Shown: positions 16,883 to 26,400 of the stretch, piece after piece
Numbering within the stretch: the first letter of the stretch is position 1
Layout: each line of letters starts with the position of its first letter
DNA from: JARRQJ01 sp037381915
GTDB lineage: Bacteria; Pseudomonadota; Gammaproteobacteria; DRLM01
Assembly (NCBI GenBank): GCA_037381915.1
Contig: JARRQJ010000002.1
Coordinates: 1 to 64,000 of the forward strand
Length of the DNA stretch: 64,000 nucleotides
Reading direction: 5' to 3'
Made by a program: the position numbers and the translations under genes
Notes under the pieces: model-generated
Seen by the model: only the letters and a program-made list of their open reading frames with translations
Databases searched by the model: none
Told to the model about the DNA's origin: nothing

Positions 16883-16936
16883 TCCATCCCCGTTCTACCG
16901 GTTTTTTCCCACCCCGTTTCGCGATAAAATCATTGT

Positions 16937-17124
16937 GCATCCTCTGCGGTTCCCGTTAGCGGGCCAGGTTGCTCCTTGACCCTAATAGAAACCCTTCGGG
17001 GAGGCTGCGACGGCGTTGGTGTGCATGTCCGCCCTGCGCGGAAAGCCTAATAGCGCCGCTTGCTTCCCCACTTGAACCTTCCGGTTCAAGGGCGTTGGTC
17101 GGCAACGGTCCTTGCGGAGGATGC
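16937..17124 (+). ncRNA. ssrS: 6S RNA
   Basis: The 188-nt RNA starts GCATCCTCTGCGG and ends CTTGCGGAGGATGC, which pair to form the closing stem. It contains GCGGGCCAGG near the 5' side, GCGTTGGTGTGCATG and GCGCGGAAAGCC in the centre, and CTTGAACCTTCCGGTTCAAGGG near the 3' side, all matching gammaproteobacterial 6S RNA in order. A TAAAAT -10 element at 16925-16930 lies seven bases upstream. 6S RNA binds sigma-70 RNA polymerase. The location between zapA and fau is canonical. Confidence 0.95.
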
Positions 17125-17195
17125 CTCTTTATCCCGGGGACCTTCAAAAATGAAAAGCACGCCGTCCCACCATCACGACTCAGCCATGGCTTGAC

Positions 17196-17807
17196 GTGGC
17201 ACGCTCATCCACACCCCCGCATTCCCGCACCGTCCTGCGCAACCGCTTGCGCGAACAGCGGCGAGGACTCAGCGCCGAGCAACAACGGCGTGCGGCACTG
17301 CGTTTGGACCGCATCGTCGGCCATAGCGCGCTCTTTCGGCGCAGCCGTCATATCGCTTTCTTTCTGGCCAACGACGGCGAATTGGACCCACAGGCGCTGC
17401 TGCATCGGGCATGGCGCATGGGCAAGACCTGTTATCTCCCCATCATCACCCCGGCGAAGAGTCTATGGTTCGCACCCTATGCACCCGGCGACCCACTGGC
17501 ATTGAACCGTTTCGCAATCCCCGAACCTGCGGCTGCCGGACTAACGCGCGTACCGGCGCGCGTGCTGGACCTGATCCTCACGCCGCTGGTCGCTTTCGAT
17601 GACCGGGGTCATCGCTTGGGGATGGGCAGCGGCTTTTACGATCGCACCCTTTCATTCCTGCGCCATCGCCACGCATGGCGCAAACCGCGCCTGCTTGGCA
17701 TTGCCCACGAACTGCAACACCTCGCCGCCCTGCCAGCGGCGCCGTGGGATGTCCCGCTCGATGGCGTTGCCACCGATGAAGATTTGTATCTTTTTAGCAA
17801 CAAATAA
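17196..17807 (+). CDS. fau: 5-formyltetrahydrofolate cyclo-ligase
   Basis: This 203-residue protein (YgfA/Fau) has 'VLRNRLREQRRGLSAEQQ' at the N-terminus, 'DLILTPLVAFDDRGHRLGMG' and 'GSGFYDRTL', the ATP and folate-binding signature of 5,10-methenyltetrahydrofolate synthetase. It converts 5-formyl-THF to 5,10-methenyl-THF using ATP. Translation is assigned to GTG at 17196; no ATG is available in frame near the N-terminus. It is placed just downstream of 6S RNA, with which it is usually cotranscribed. Confidence 0.94.
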   Translation: MARSSTPPHSRTVLRNRLREQRRGLSAEQQRRAALRLDRIVGHSALFRRSRHIAFFLANDGELDPQALLHRAWRMGKTCYLPIITPAKSLWFAPYAPGDPLALNRFAIPEPAAAGLTRVPARVLDLILTPLVAFDDRGHRLGMGSGFYDRTLSFLRHRHAWRKPRLLGIAHELQHLAALPAAPWDVPLDGVATDEDLYLFSNK

Positions 17808-17838
17808 CGCCGACTCAACCCAATAAACGGGGGACGTG

Positions 17839-18297
17839 ATGAATTACTGGTTAATGAAATCGGAGCCGGATGTATTCGGCATCGACGATCTGCGCGCACG
17901 GCCGCAGCGCACCGAACATTGGGACGGTGTACGCAATTATCAGGTGCGCAACATGCTCCGCGATCAGATGAAACAGGGCGATCAGGCCTTTTTTTACCAT
18001 TCCAGCTGCAAGGAACCGGGCATCGTCGGCATTGTCGATATCATGCGCGAAGGCTACCCCGATGACAGCGCATGGAATCCCGACAGCCCCTATTACGATC
18101 CCAAGAGCGCGCCCGCTCGGCCTCGTTGGTACATGGTGGATGTGCGCTACCGAAGAAAACTGCGCCGTTGTATTACCCTGCAGGAACTGAAACGGCACCC
18201 CGCACTGGATTCAATGCCGCTGCTGAGACCCGGCACTCGCCTGTCGATCACCCCCGTCAACCCCGCCCACTGGCATTTCATCCTTGAGCTCGAATAA
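17839..18297 (+). CDS. EVE domain-containing protein
   Basis: The 152-residue protein begins MNYWLMKSEPDVFGIDDL and is a single EVE domain of the PUA-like superfamily, with 'HWDGVRNYQVRNMLRDQMKQGDQAFFYHSS' and 'WYMVDVRYRRKL' as the expected blocks. EVE domains bind modified nucleobases in DNA or RNA; this stand-alone type is found widely near fau and zapA. The ATG at 17839 is preferred over an adjacent GTG at 17836, because GGGGG lies five bases upstream. The exact ligand is unknown. Confidence 0.93.
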   Translation: MNYWLMKSEPDVFGIDDLRARPQRTEHWDGVRNYQVRNMLRDQMKQGDQAFFYHSSCKEPGIVGIVDIMREGYPDDSAWNPDSPYYDPKSAPARPRWYMVDVRYRRKLRRCITLQELKRHPALDSMPLLRPGTRLSITPVNPAHWHFILELE

Positions 18298-18633
18298 ACA
18301 TTTTCACCCCCGCAAAGTCCCCGCGCCGATCGGATACACACTCGTCGCCCTTTGCGTCACCGCAGCGCACAATGCAAAAAACGGCGTACGTCATGGTGAA
18401 AACGCATCATCGTCGTCGTGCACACGACATTGAAATGATCTGGTGACGTCACATCACACGGCTGAAAATCAGCACCGCATGCAATGCTTGCATGCACAAA
18501 AAACTTCCATTTTGGGCTAAAGAAATGTACAACATTGCTCGATAGTGTTTTCGAGTAGGTAAACACTCTTTGATTTTTGAAGAAGTTGTTTATACTTATT
18601 AGCGAACACTACGTTCACAATGGAGGAAATACA
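18298..18633 (+). promoter_or_regulatory. Regulatory region of the histone H1-like gene
   Basis: This 336-bp gap has no gene. It contains a perfect inverted repeat GCATGCAA-TGC-TTGCATGC at 18477-18495, a candidate operator, a nearby GTGACGTCAC palindrome at about 18442-18451, and a -10 hexamer TATACT at 18591-18596 with a TTGATT-like -35 upstream (spacing short, 15-16 bases). A transcript start near 18603 would give a 30-base leader ending in GGAGGAAAT before the ATG. The region is visibly more AT-rich than its neighbours. Confidence 0.5.
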
Positions 18634-18855
18634 ATGGCGACTAAGAAAGCCACTAGGAAGAAAGTAACTGCAAAGAAGAAGTCCACTGCCAAAAAGGCAG
18701 CTACTAAGAAAAAGGTTGCAGCGAAGAAAAAAGCAACCGCCAAGAAGAAAGCTACTGCAAAGAAGAAGGCTACCAAGAAGAAGGCCGCAAAGAAAAAGGT
18801 CGCTTCTAAGAAGAAAGCCACTTCCAAGAAGAAAGCTTCTCGCCGGAAGAAGTAA
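18634..18855 (+). CDS. Histone H1-like lysine/alanine-rich DNA-binding protein
   Basis: This 73-residue protein contains about 35 lysines and otherwise mostly alanine, threonine and serine, organised as repeats of the form ATAKKK or ATKKK, with no cysteine or aromatic residue. It resembles the C-terminal tail of eukaryotic H1, AlgP-like and BpH1-type bacterial proteins, which bind and condense DNA without sequence specificity. The start is fixed by GGAGGAAAT before ATG at 18634. The repetitive codons (AAGAAG blocks) are also prone to length variation. Confidence 0.88.
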   Translation: MATKKATRKKVTAKKKSTAKKAATKKKVAAKKKATAKKKATAKKKATKKKAAKKKVASKKKATSKKKASRRKK

Positions 18856-18883
18856 GCAGATTCGGCAAATTAGTAGTGCTGTT

Positions 18884-18912
18884 CGAAGGGCCTGCCGCAA
18901 GCGGGCCCTTCG
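18884..18912 (+). terminator. Hairpin downstream of the H1-like gene
   Basis: CGAAGGGCC pairs perfectly with GGCCCTTCG (nine base pairs) about 30 bases after the stop codon. No T-run follows, so it is a weaker intrinsic terminator or a 3'-end stabilising hairpin. Confidence 0.5.
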
Positions 18913-18945
18913 TGTATCCGGGTACAGGTAACTTAATTAATTTAA

Positions 18946-18988
18946 AGAAAAAAGCTGGCATCCGGCCGCTGAAGCAACGGCCGGCATT
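18946..18988 (-). terminator. Intrinsic terminator of ilvA
   Basis: On the minus strand GCCGGCCG and CGGCCGG form a stem around TTGCTTCAG directly after the ilvA stop codon, followed by ATGCCAGCTTTTTTC. The six-T run and position make this a standard rho-independent terminator. Confidence 0.85.
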
Positions 18989-20501
18989 AACGCAGAAACA
19001 GGGAATAGACGGGATTGCCGGTCTCTTCTGCATAGGGATAACCCAACTCTTTCAAGAAGCTCTCGAGACGCCGTCGATCGGCGGGCGGCACCTGCATGCC
19101 CACCAATACCCGGCCGTACGCGGCCCCATGGTTGCGGTAGTGAAACAGACTGATGTTCCAGCGCTGCCCCATGCTGGTGAGGAACTTCAACAGCGCACCC
19201 GGCCGTTCGGGAAACTCGAAGCGATAGACCACCTCGTGCTCCACGCCAGCGGCGCGCCCCCCCACCATGTGCCGGATATGCAGTTTCGCCACTTCATTGT
19301 CGGTGAGGTCGATGACCGGATAGCCCTCGTCACGCAGGCGCGTCACGATCTCCTGCCGTTCCGGCTCCCCTCCGCGCAATTGGATCCCGGAGAACACGTG
19401 GGCCGCACCGGAATCGGCGTAGCGATAGTTGAATTCGGTAATGGAGCGTGAGCCGATGGCCTGGCAAAAGGCGCGGAAGCTGCCGGGACGTTCCGGAATG
19501 GTCACAGCCAGAATCGCCTCGTTGCGTTCGCCCAACTCGGCACGCTCGGCGACATGGCGCAGACGATCGAAATTCATATTGGCGCCGCTATCGATGGCCA
19601 CCAGGCCCTTACCGGTGATGTCTTCCCGTTCCACGTAGCGTTTCAGACCGGCGACGCCCAAGGCGCCCGCCGGCTCGGCAATGGAGCGGGTGTCATCGAA
19701 AATGTCCTTGATCGCCGCGCAAATCTCGTCGGTGTTGACCACAATCACCTCGTCGACGCATTCCTTGGCAACGCGAAATGGCTCTTTACCGATCTGCCGC
19801 ACCGCGACACCGTCGGCGAAGATTCCGACCTGCTCCAGCGTTACCCTTCTGTTGCGCTGCAAGGCACGCTGCAGGGTCGGCGCGTCTTCCGGCTCCACAC
19901 CGATCACCTTGATCTCGGGATAGAGCGCCTTGACGAAACTGGATATGCCCGCGATCAAACCGCCGCCGCCCACCGGCACAAAGATCGCGTGCAGCGGTGC
20001 CTCGTACTGGCGCAGGATCTCCATGGCCACGGTACCCTGGCCGGCGATGACCTCCGGATCATCGTAGGGATGGATGAAGACCATGCCCTTTTCTTCCGCC
20101 AGTTCCCTGGCCCGGGCATAGGCCTCGTCATAGGTGTCACCGTGCAACACCGCCCTGGCGCCCAGGGTGCGCACCGATTCCACCTTGATGCCCGGCGTAG
20201 TGCGCGGCATCACGATCAAGGCCTGAATTCCCAGACGCCCAGCCGCCAGGGCCACGCCTTGGGCATGGTTGCCCGCGGAGGCGGCGATCACGCCTTTGCT
20301 CCGCTGTTCCTCCGACATGTGTACGATCTTGTTGTAGGCGCCGCGCAGCTTGAAGGAGAATACCGGCTGCAGGTCTTCGCGTTTCAGCAATACCGCGTTG
20401 GCGAGGCGTTTCGACAGGGCGGGCATGGCATCCAGGGGCGTCTCGATCGCCACGTCGTAGACACGCGCCTTGAGGATTTTTTCCAAGTATTTCTTCGTCA
20501 T
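18987..20501 (-). CDS. ilvA: Threonine ammonia-lyase, biosynthetic
   Basis: The 504-residue enzyme deaminates threonine to 2-oxobutanoate, the first step of isoleucine synthesis. The pyridoxal-phosphate lysine is K51 in 'FSFKLRGAYNKI', the phosphate loop is 'VPVGGGGLIAG', and two C-terminal ACT-like regulatory domains begin near 'AILAVTIPERPGSFRAFC' and 'VVYRFEFPERPGALLKFL'. That length and the double regulatory domain mark the isoleucine-inhibited biosynthetic form. It stands alone, divergent from rpiA, with its own terminator. Confidence 0.96.
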   Translation of the reverse strand: MTKKYLEKILKARVYDVAIETPLDAMPALSKRLANAVLLKREDLQPVFSFKLRGAYNKIVHMSEEQRSKGVIAASAGNHAQGVALAAGRLGIQALIVMPRTTPGIKVESVRTLGARAVLHGDTYDEAYARARELAEEKGMVFIHPYDDPEVIAGQGTVAMEILRQYEAPLHAIFVPVGGGGLIAGISSFVKALYPEIKVIGVEPEDAPTLQRALQRNRRVTLEQVGIFADGVAVRQIGKEPFRVAKECVDEVIVVNTDEICAAIKDIFDDTRSIAEPAGALGVAGLKRYVEREDITGKGLVAIDSGANMNFDRLRHVAERAELGERNEAILAVTIPERPGSFRAFCQAIGSRSITEFNYRYADSGAAHVFSGIQLRGGEPERQEIVTRLRDEGYPVIDLTDNEVAKLHIRHMVGGRAAGVEHEVVYRFEFPERPGALLKFLTSMGQRWNISLFHYRNHGAAYGRVLVGMQVPPADRRRLESFLKELGYPYAEETGNPVYSLFLR

Positions 20502-20609
20502 TCAATCACATTAACAGTTTCCGGCAGCACTGCCTAGCAGCCTCATCATGACTTTACACGCCAAGGGAGGTATGATTTTTCGCGAGAAATTACTACGCGG
20601 AGTAGGACG

Positions 20610-21266
20610 ATGTCACAAGAAGCCATGAAAAAACTCGTTGCCGAGGCGGCACTGCAATACGTGGAGGCGGGCACCATCATAGGGATCGGGACCGGTTCCA
20701 CCGCCAATTTTTTTATCGACGCCCTGGCGGATATCAAACACAAGATCGAGGGGACCGTCGCCAGCTCCGTCGCCTCCGCGGAGCGCCTGAAGCAACACGG
20801 CATCCCGGTTTTGGATCTGAACGCCGTGGATGATATCGCCGTCTACGTGGACGGCGCCGATGAGGCGACCCGTTTCCTCCACCTCATCAAGGGCGGCGGC
20901 GGGGCGTTGACCCGGGAAAAGATCGTCGCCGCCGTGAGCCGCAAGTTCGTCTGTATCGCCGATCAATCCAAGCTGGTGGATGTCCTGGGCAAGTTTCCCC
21001 TGCCCATCGAAGTCATCCCCATGGCACGCAGCCATGTCGCCCGCCAGATGGTAAAGCTTGGCGGCCGACCCGTATTCCGTCAAGGATTCACCACCGACAA
21101 CGGCAACATCATCCTCGACGTCCATAATCTGGAGATCCTCGATCCCCCGAAACTGGAAGCCGAGCTGAACAACATCGCCGGCGTCGTCACCAACGGCATC
21201 TTCGCCCTGCGGCCCGCCGACGCCTTGCTGCTCGGCACCCCGGAGGGCGTGCGCACCATCACCTGA
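20610..21266 (+). CDS. rpiA: Ribose-5-phosphate isomerase A
   Basis: This 218-residue enzyme interconverts ribose 5-phosphate and ribulose 5-phosphate, which serves both nucleotide synthesis and regeneration of the RuBisCO substrate in the Calvin cycle. It shows 'IIGIGTGSTANFFIDALADI', 'VDGADEATRFLHLIKGGGGALTREKIVA' and 'PIEVIPMARSHVARQM', the conserved RpiA blocks including the catalytic Asp and Glu/Lys residues. Full length for the family. It is divergent from ilvA; AGTAGGA provides the ribosome-binding site. Confidence 0.96.
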   Translation: MSQEAMKKLVAEAALQYVEAGTIIGIGTGSTANFFIDALADIKHKIEGTVASSVASAERLKQHGIPVLDLNAVDDIAVYVDGADEATRFLHLIKGGGGALTREKIVAAVSRKFVCIADQSKLVDVLGKFPLPIEVIPMARSHVARQMVKLGGRPVFRQGFTTDNGNIILDVHNLEILDPPKLEAELNNIAGVVTNGIFALRPADALLLGTPEGVRTIT

Positions 21267-21335
21267 GCGCGCGGCGCGGTGAGGGCCCTGTAGGCCGGGA
21301 ACAAGGGTAGGGAGGGTTTGTCAAATAAGACGACC

Positions 21336-21548
21336 ATGAAGTCGCCTATTTCTCAGATTCTAATCACTATCGGCGTGGTATTAGTGCTGGCGGGCCTGTT
21401 GTGGCCCGTGCTGCACAGAATGGGATTGGGTCATCTGCCCGGCGATATCAAGATAGAAAGGGGAAACTTCCGTTTCTACTTTCCTCTCACTACTTCCATC
21501 ATCATCAGCCTGATCCTCACCATCCTGTTTTGGCTGTTCCGCCGCTGA
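21336..21548 (+). CDS. DUF2905 small membrane protein
   Basis: This 70-residue protein has two transmembrane helices (about 7-27 and 48-67) around the conserved 'GLGHLPGDIKIERGNFRFYFPL' region that defines DUF2905. Its function is unknown. ATG at 21336 gives the usual family length; a TTG at 21318 lies only one base after GGAGGG, which is too close, though the spacing to the ATG (19 bases) is also not ideal. It follows rpiA by about 70 bases and may share its transcript. Confidence 0.85.
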   Translation: MKSPISQILITIGVVLVLAGLLWPVLHRMGLGHLPGDIKIERGNFRFYFPLTTSIIISLILTILFWLFRR

Positions 21549-21580
21549 GCGGCGAATGGCGACTCCGTAGCGGCGTCATT

Positions 21581-22819
21581 CTAAAGCGCGAAAAAGGGAC
21601 CGGGACCCGCCGAGGTGGCTCGTCCCTCGATGGCGGTGTAGATGGTGTGGCCGAAAAAGGCCGGTAAACCCCAGATGAAGATGTTCGAACTGCCGGCATT
21701 GGGCGACCCCAGGTTGTCAAACGCCCAGTAATCCGGGTTGTTACCGGACAGATCATGGGCGTTGGCCACGCTGAAATTCCGGGTCGCGCTCCCGCCGCCG
21801 GCACCTTGAATGATGGCGGAAAGCTCGAGCGTGCTCGTCGGGCAGTAAAACCCGGGCGCGTAGGGATCGGTCGACGGACACACGGGGATCGTGGCGTCGG
21901 AAAAGAAGTACGAAGACGAGCCGCTGTCGAACAGGCTGTAGTGGTAGGCGTTGCCTTTGTAAATAGTGGTGAAGGCGCCAAAGCTAGCGGAGGTGGTGAA
22001 TACCTGCGCGCTCCCCAATGTGTTGTTGGTCTGGGTATCGATGCCGATGATCAGCGACCCGCTCACCGATACGGCGCCGTCGGGAGAAATGGGCGGCAAC
22101 CGGATGAGGATACCGTTGTTGTCATTGGCGAAGGCGGCCACCGGGTTCGCCACCTGCTGCGCGAGAGGTTGCATGGCGCTGACCGTTGTGGCGAGACAAC
22201 CGCTCGTCTGGGGACAGGGATAATAAAAGCCGTTGTTGGCGACGGTGGCGCAGGCGCTGCCGCAATCCTGAAGGAACACCCCCACACCCAGCACGCCGTT
22301 GGCGCCGAAGCTCGTCACGGTGTTTTCGGCGGGACCGGTGCTGGAACAGTCGTCGGGCACGGTGCCGAAACTCCCGTCGATCACCTGGATGGGAATACCC
22401 GCCGCTTCCTCCCCGGCGATCTTGACATCGGCGAACTTGACCGGACCCCAGGCATAGCCGTCGGCGAACTGGGCGCATTCGGCGATGGCGTTGTTGCCGC
22501 CGTCCGTCTGTTGCGGCAGCGCCAGGAAAGGGGGTAGTTGCGAGGCGATGATCCGCAAGCCGCTCGAACCGGTGTCCACCTGGACGTGGTCGATGGTCGC
22601 GCATTCGGTGCTAGTGCCGGGAGTACAGACCGTTACGCTGGTAAAGAGGAGGTTCACGGCATTACTCGGCCCCACGGCCACGGTGACCGGCTGGACGTTA
22701 TCCGACCCACCGCCGCTGGTTACCGCACCGCCGCCGCTCCCGCCTCCGCAACCGGCCAGCAGGCCGACGACCGTCAGCAACAGGGATAGCAGCCCGTAGC
22801 GTACGCCCGCGCGTCTCAT
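21581..22819 (-). CDS. DUF3443 family secreted lipoprotein
   Basis: The 412-residue protein begins MRRAGVRYGLLSLLLTVVG followed by the lipobox LAGC, so it is an exported lipoprotein with a Gly/Ser-rich linker after the cysteine. The body has the DUF3443 appearance, with an aspartic-protease-like 'VDTGSSGLRI' segment near residue 75 and a second 'LFDSGSSSYFF' segment further on, and many cysteines suited to disulfides. Function is unknown. Its ATG overlaps the stop of the DUF2844 gene (ATGA), showing translational coupling. Confidence 0.82.
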   Translation of the reverse strand: MRRAGVRYGLLSLLLTVVGLLAGCGGGSGGGAVTSGGGSDNVQPVTVAVGPSNAVNLLFTSVTVCTPGTSTECATIDHVQVDTGSSGLRIIASQLPPFLALPQQTDGGNNAIAECAQFADGYAWGPVKFADVKIAGEEAAGIPIQVIDGSFGTVPDDCSSTGPAENTVTSFGANGVLGVGVFLQDCGSACATVANNGFYYPCPQTSGCLATTVSAMQPLAQQVANPVAAFANDNNGILIRLPPISPDGAVSVSGSLIIGIDTQTNNTLGSAQVFTTSASFGAFTTIYKGNAYHYSLFDSGSSSYFFSDATIPVCPSTDPYAPGFYCPTSTLELSAIIQGAGGGSATRNFSVANAHDLSGNNPDYWAFDNLGSPNAGSSNIFIWGLPAFFGHTIYTAIEGRATSAGPGPFFAL

Positions 22820-23304
22820 TTGATATCCGCAGCGGTCACACCCTGTGGCAAGGCCTTGGGAAGATAGGCGCGGCCGAAGAACGCCCGCATGTGTCCGCTT
22901 GATTCCACGACCAGGTCGGGCAGGTGAACGGCCTGATGCCCATGGCCGCCCGACTGCTTTTGAGCCGCCTCGGTATACCGCGCGAAGTACCCGCCCAGAA
23001 TCTGTCGCAGGTTCGGCAGCGCCGGCCCCTGCCAGGAAACGGCGAACACGCTGCCGTCCAGCGATAGATATTCCCTGACAACAATGCCCGCCGTCGTCTG
23101 CAGCTCGTAGACGGTATAGGATTGCGTAGTGGCCGATATTTGCTCCGAGGCGTTCAAGGCCCCCTGGTCGGTATCCACCGATTCCATATCGCCCCCCAGC
23201 GCCGCCCACACCGGCTCGGAGGCCACCGTCACGCCCAACAGCAAGGCGCTCATCAGCCAGGCTCGTGTCGACGAGCCGCGAGTCTTCCTACCACCACTCT
23301 GCAT
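22816..23304 (-). CDS. DUF2844 family exported protein
   Basis: The 162-residue protein has a signal peptide (about residues 1-34, hydrophobic 'AWLMSALLLGVTVASEPVWA' ending in an AxA-type site) and then the DUF2844 region with 'YTVYELQTTAGIVVREYLS' and 'GSVFAVSWQGPALPNLRQIL'. DUF2844 and DUF3443 genes are commonly adjacent; no function is established. The ATG at 23304 has GGAGGAAAG upstream. It overlaps the DUF3443 start by four bases, so the pair forms one operon. Confidence 0.82.
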   Translation of the reverse strand: MQSGGRKTRGSSTRAWLMSALLLGVTVASEPVWAALGGDMESVDTDQGALNASEQISATTQSYTVYELQTTAGIVVREYLSLDGSVFAVSWQGPALPNLRQILGGYFARYTEAAQKQSGGHGHQAVHLPDLVVESSGHMRAFFGRAYLPKALPQGVTAADIK

Positions 23305-23409
23305 TGCGCTTTCCTCCGGGCCGCGAAGTTGGGTTGTGCCAAGCATGGCAAACCAGCCGTTACAAATCTATCTGTGGATTCTTACCGCTATGGACCCGCA
23401 GACGCTGCG

Positions 23410-26400
23410 CTACAACAACACCCGCTCGATACCCCCTTGTTTGGCATGTTCGATGAACCGCTCCTGCCAACCTTCGCCCAAGCGCTTATTGGCCAGTTCC
23501 ACCACGATATAGTCCGTATCCAGGCCGGTATCATCCCGATAGCGGGACAAACCCTGCTGGCAGGCCGGACAGGAGGTGAGGAGTTTCACGTTGCCGTTGA
23601 CGGCGGTATCGGCGCCGGTGAGCCGTTCAATCCCCTTCTTCAATTCTTCCTCTTTGCGAAACCGCACCTGGTTGGCGATATCGGGACGCGCCACAGCGAA
23701 GGTCCCTGCCTCGCCGCAACAGCGGTCCGATAGCTCCACCTGTGCACCGCCCAACAGCTTTGAGGCCACGCTCACCGGATTATGGGTCTTCATCGGGGTA
23801 TGGCAAGGATCATGGTAAAGATAGCGCACGCCGCCCACACCCTCCAGACTCACGCCCTTCTCCATGAGGAATTCATGGATGTCCAGCAGGCGGCAGCCGG
23901 GGAAGATCCGCCCGAACTCGTATTTCAGCAGCTGATCCATGCAGGTGCCGCAGGACACGATCACCGTCTTGATATCCAGATAGCTCAAGGTGTTGGCGAC
24001 CCGATGGAACAGCACCCGGTTTTCAGTGGTGATCTGCTGCCCCTTATCCACGTCGCCGGCCGAAGTCTGGGGATAGCCGCAGCATAGATAACCCGGCGGC
24101 AGGACGGTCTGCACGCCGACCTCATAGAGGCTCGCCAGGGTGGCGAGGCCGATCTGACTGAACAGGCGCTCTGAACCACAGCCGGGGAAATAAAACACCG
24201 CCTCGGAATCGTCGTGAATCTTGGCGGGATCGCGCAAGATCGGAATAGTCTTGGTGTCCTCCACGCCCAACAGGGCGCGCATGGTCTGCATGGGCAGGTT
24301 GTTGGGCAGCGGCTTCTTCACGAACTGGATCACCTGCGCGCGCAGCGGCGGCTTGCCGGTAGTGAGTCCCGGCCGCTCGTTCTTGCCGCCCGGCAGGAGA
24401 CGTTTCGCCAGGGTAACGGCGCCGCGCTGCGCGGCGTAGCCCCAGCCGATCATGGTCTTGCGCAGCAGTTTGATGGTGGACGGATCGGTGACGTTGAGAA
24501 AGGCCATGGCCGCCCACGAGCCGACGTTGGCGCGGCGTTGACCGCGGTCCTTGAGAATCTTACGCATACGGATCGAGACGTCGCCGAAGTCGATGTCTAC
24601 CGGGCAGGGGGTGAGACACTTGTGACACACGGTGCAGTGGTCGGCCACATCGTTCATTTCGTCGAAGTGGCGCACTGAAATGCCGCGGCGCGTCTGTTCC
24701 TCGTAGAGAAAGGCCTCGATCATCAGCCCGCTGGCGAGAATCTTGTTGCGCGGCGAATAGAGCAGGCTGGCACGAGGGATATGGGTGTTGCACACCGGCT
24801 TACACTTGCCGCAGCGCAGGCAATGGCGGACATCGTCGTTGAGCGCCCCCAGCTCGCTCTCCTCCAACAGCAATGCTTCCTGCTGCACCAGGCGCAGAGA
24901 AGGCGTGTAAGCCCGTTCCAAACCCGAGCCGGCCAGCAGCTTGCCGCGGTTGAAACGCCCCTCCGGGTCCACCTGCTGCTTGTAGGTCGCGAACTCCGCC
25001 ACTACCTCCGGCGCCAGGTAATGGATCTTGGTGATGCCGATGCCGTGTTCCCCTGAAATGACCCCGTCCAGGGATTGGGCCAGGGCCATTACCCGGTCCA
25101 CTACCCGTTCCGCCTCCTGCAGCATCTGGTAGTCGTTGGAGTTGACCGGAATATTGGTATGCACATTGCCGTCACCGGCGTGCATGTGCAGGGCGACGAA
25201 CAGGCGGCCGGAGCGAATAGCGGCATGGATGTCATCCAGGCGGGCGCGCGCCGGCGCGAACTCCTGGCCGCCGAAGATCTCCTTGAGGACCTGCGCTACC
25301 TCACGGCGGTAGGAAACGCGCAGGTCGCGGCGCAGCAGCAGGGACAGCAGGCTGTCGCCCGGCTGCAACCGGGCGCGCAGCTCCTCATCCAGCAGATCGC
25401 CGTGCTCCGCCGCCGGGGCGTCGAGATGGTTCAACAAGGCCGACCAACGCTCACGCACCGCACTCAGGTGCTCGCGGGCGGCGTGCTGCTTGTCGGCGAT
25501 GATGGCGCTGCTCTCGGCGCTGCTCTCGTATTCGGCGGTCTGGCGCAGTTCGGGCAGCGCGCCGCCGAGATAAGCGTCGACGGCATCCAGCATGCGCAGT
25601 TTGTTGCGCATGGACTGTTCGATGTTGATGCGCTCAATGCCTTCGCTGTAATCAGCGAGGCGAGGCAGAGGGATCACCACGTCTTCATTGATCTTGAAGG
25701 CGTTGGTATGGGCGGCGATGGCGGCGGTGCGGGCGCGATCCGCCCAAAAGCGCCGTCGCGCCTCCGGGCTCACCGCGATGAAGCCCTCGCCCTCGCGGGC
25801 GTTGGCGAGGCGCACCACCGCGGAGGCCGCCTCCGCCACATCGGCCTCTTCGTCGCCGGCGATGTCCACGATCAATACCATCTTGGGCCGCTCACGGCGC
25901 GGCGCCTTGGTACTGTACTTCACTGCCTGCACGTAACGCTCGTCCAGATGCTCCATGCCCGCCAGCACCACGCCGTCACGCCCCTCCAGGTAGTCCTTGA
26001 TCTCGACGATGGCCGGCACCGCGCGGGTCAGATCCCTGCCGAAGAACTCCAGGCACACGGTGCGACTGATCTTGGGCATGCGGTGCAGGATGAACACCGC
26101 CGAGGTGATCAGACCGTCGCAGCCTTCCTTCTGCACGCCGGGGAGCCCGCCGAGAAACTTGTCCGTCACGTCCTTGCCCAGCCCCTGCTTGCGAAATACC
26201 CGCCCGGGCAGGCTCAGGGAGCGTGCCTCACCCGCCGGCGTCTTGCCGTCGGCGTGAAAACGCCGGATGAGGAACTCCACGGTCTCCTGCTCGTGAATCT
26301 TGCCCAGGTTGTGGCCGATACGTTCCACCTCCAACCATTCGGCATCCGGGGTGACCATGCGCCACGACACCAGATTATCCACCGTGGTACCCCACAACAC

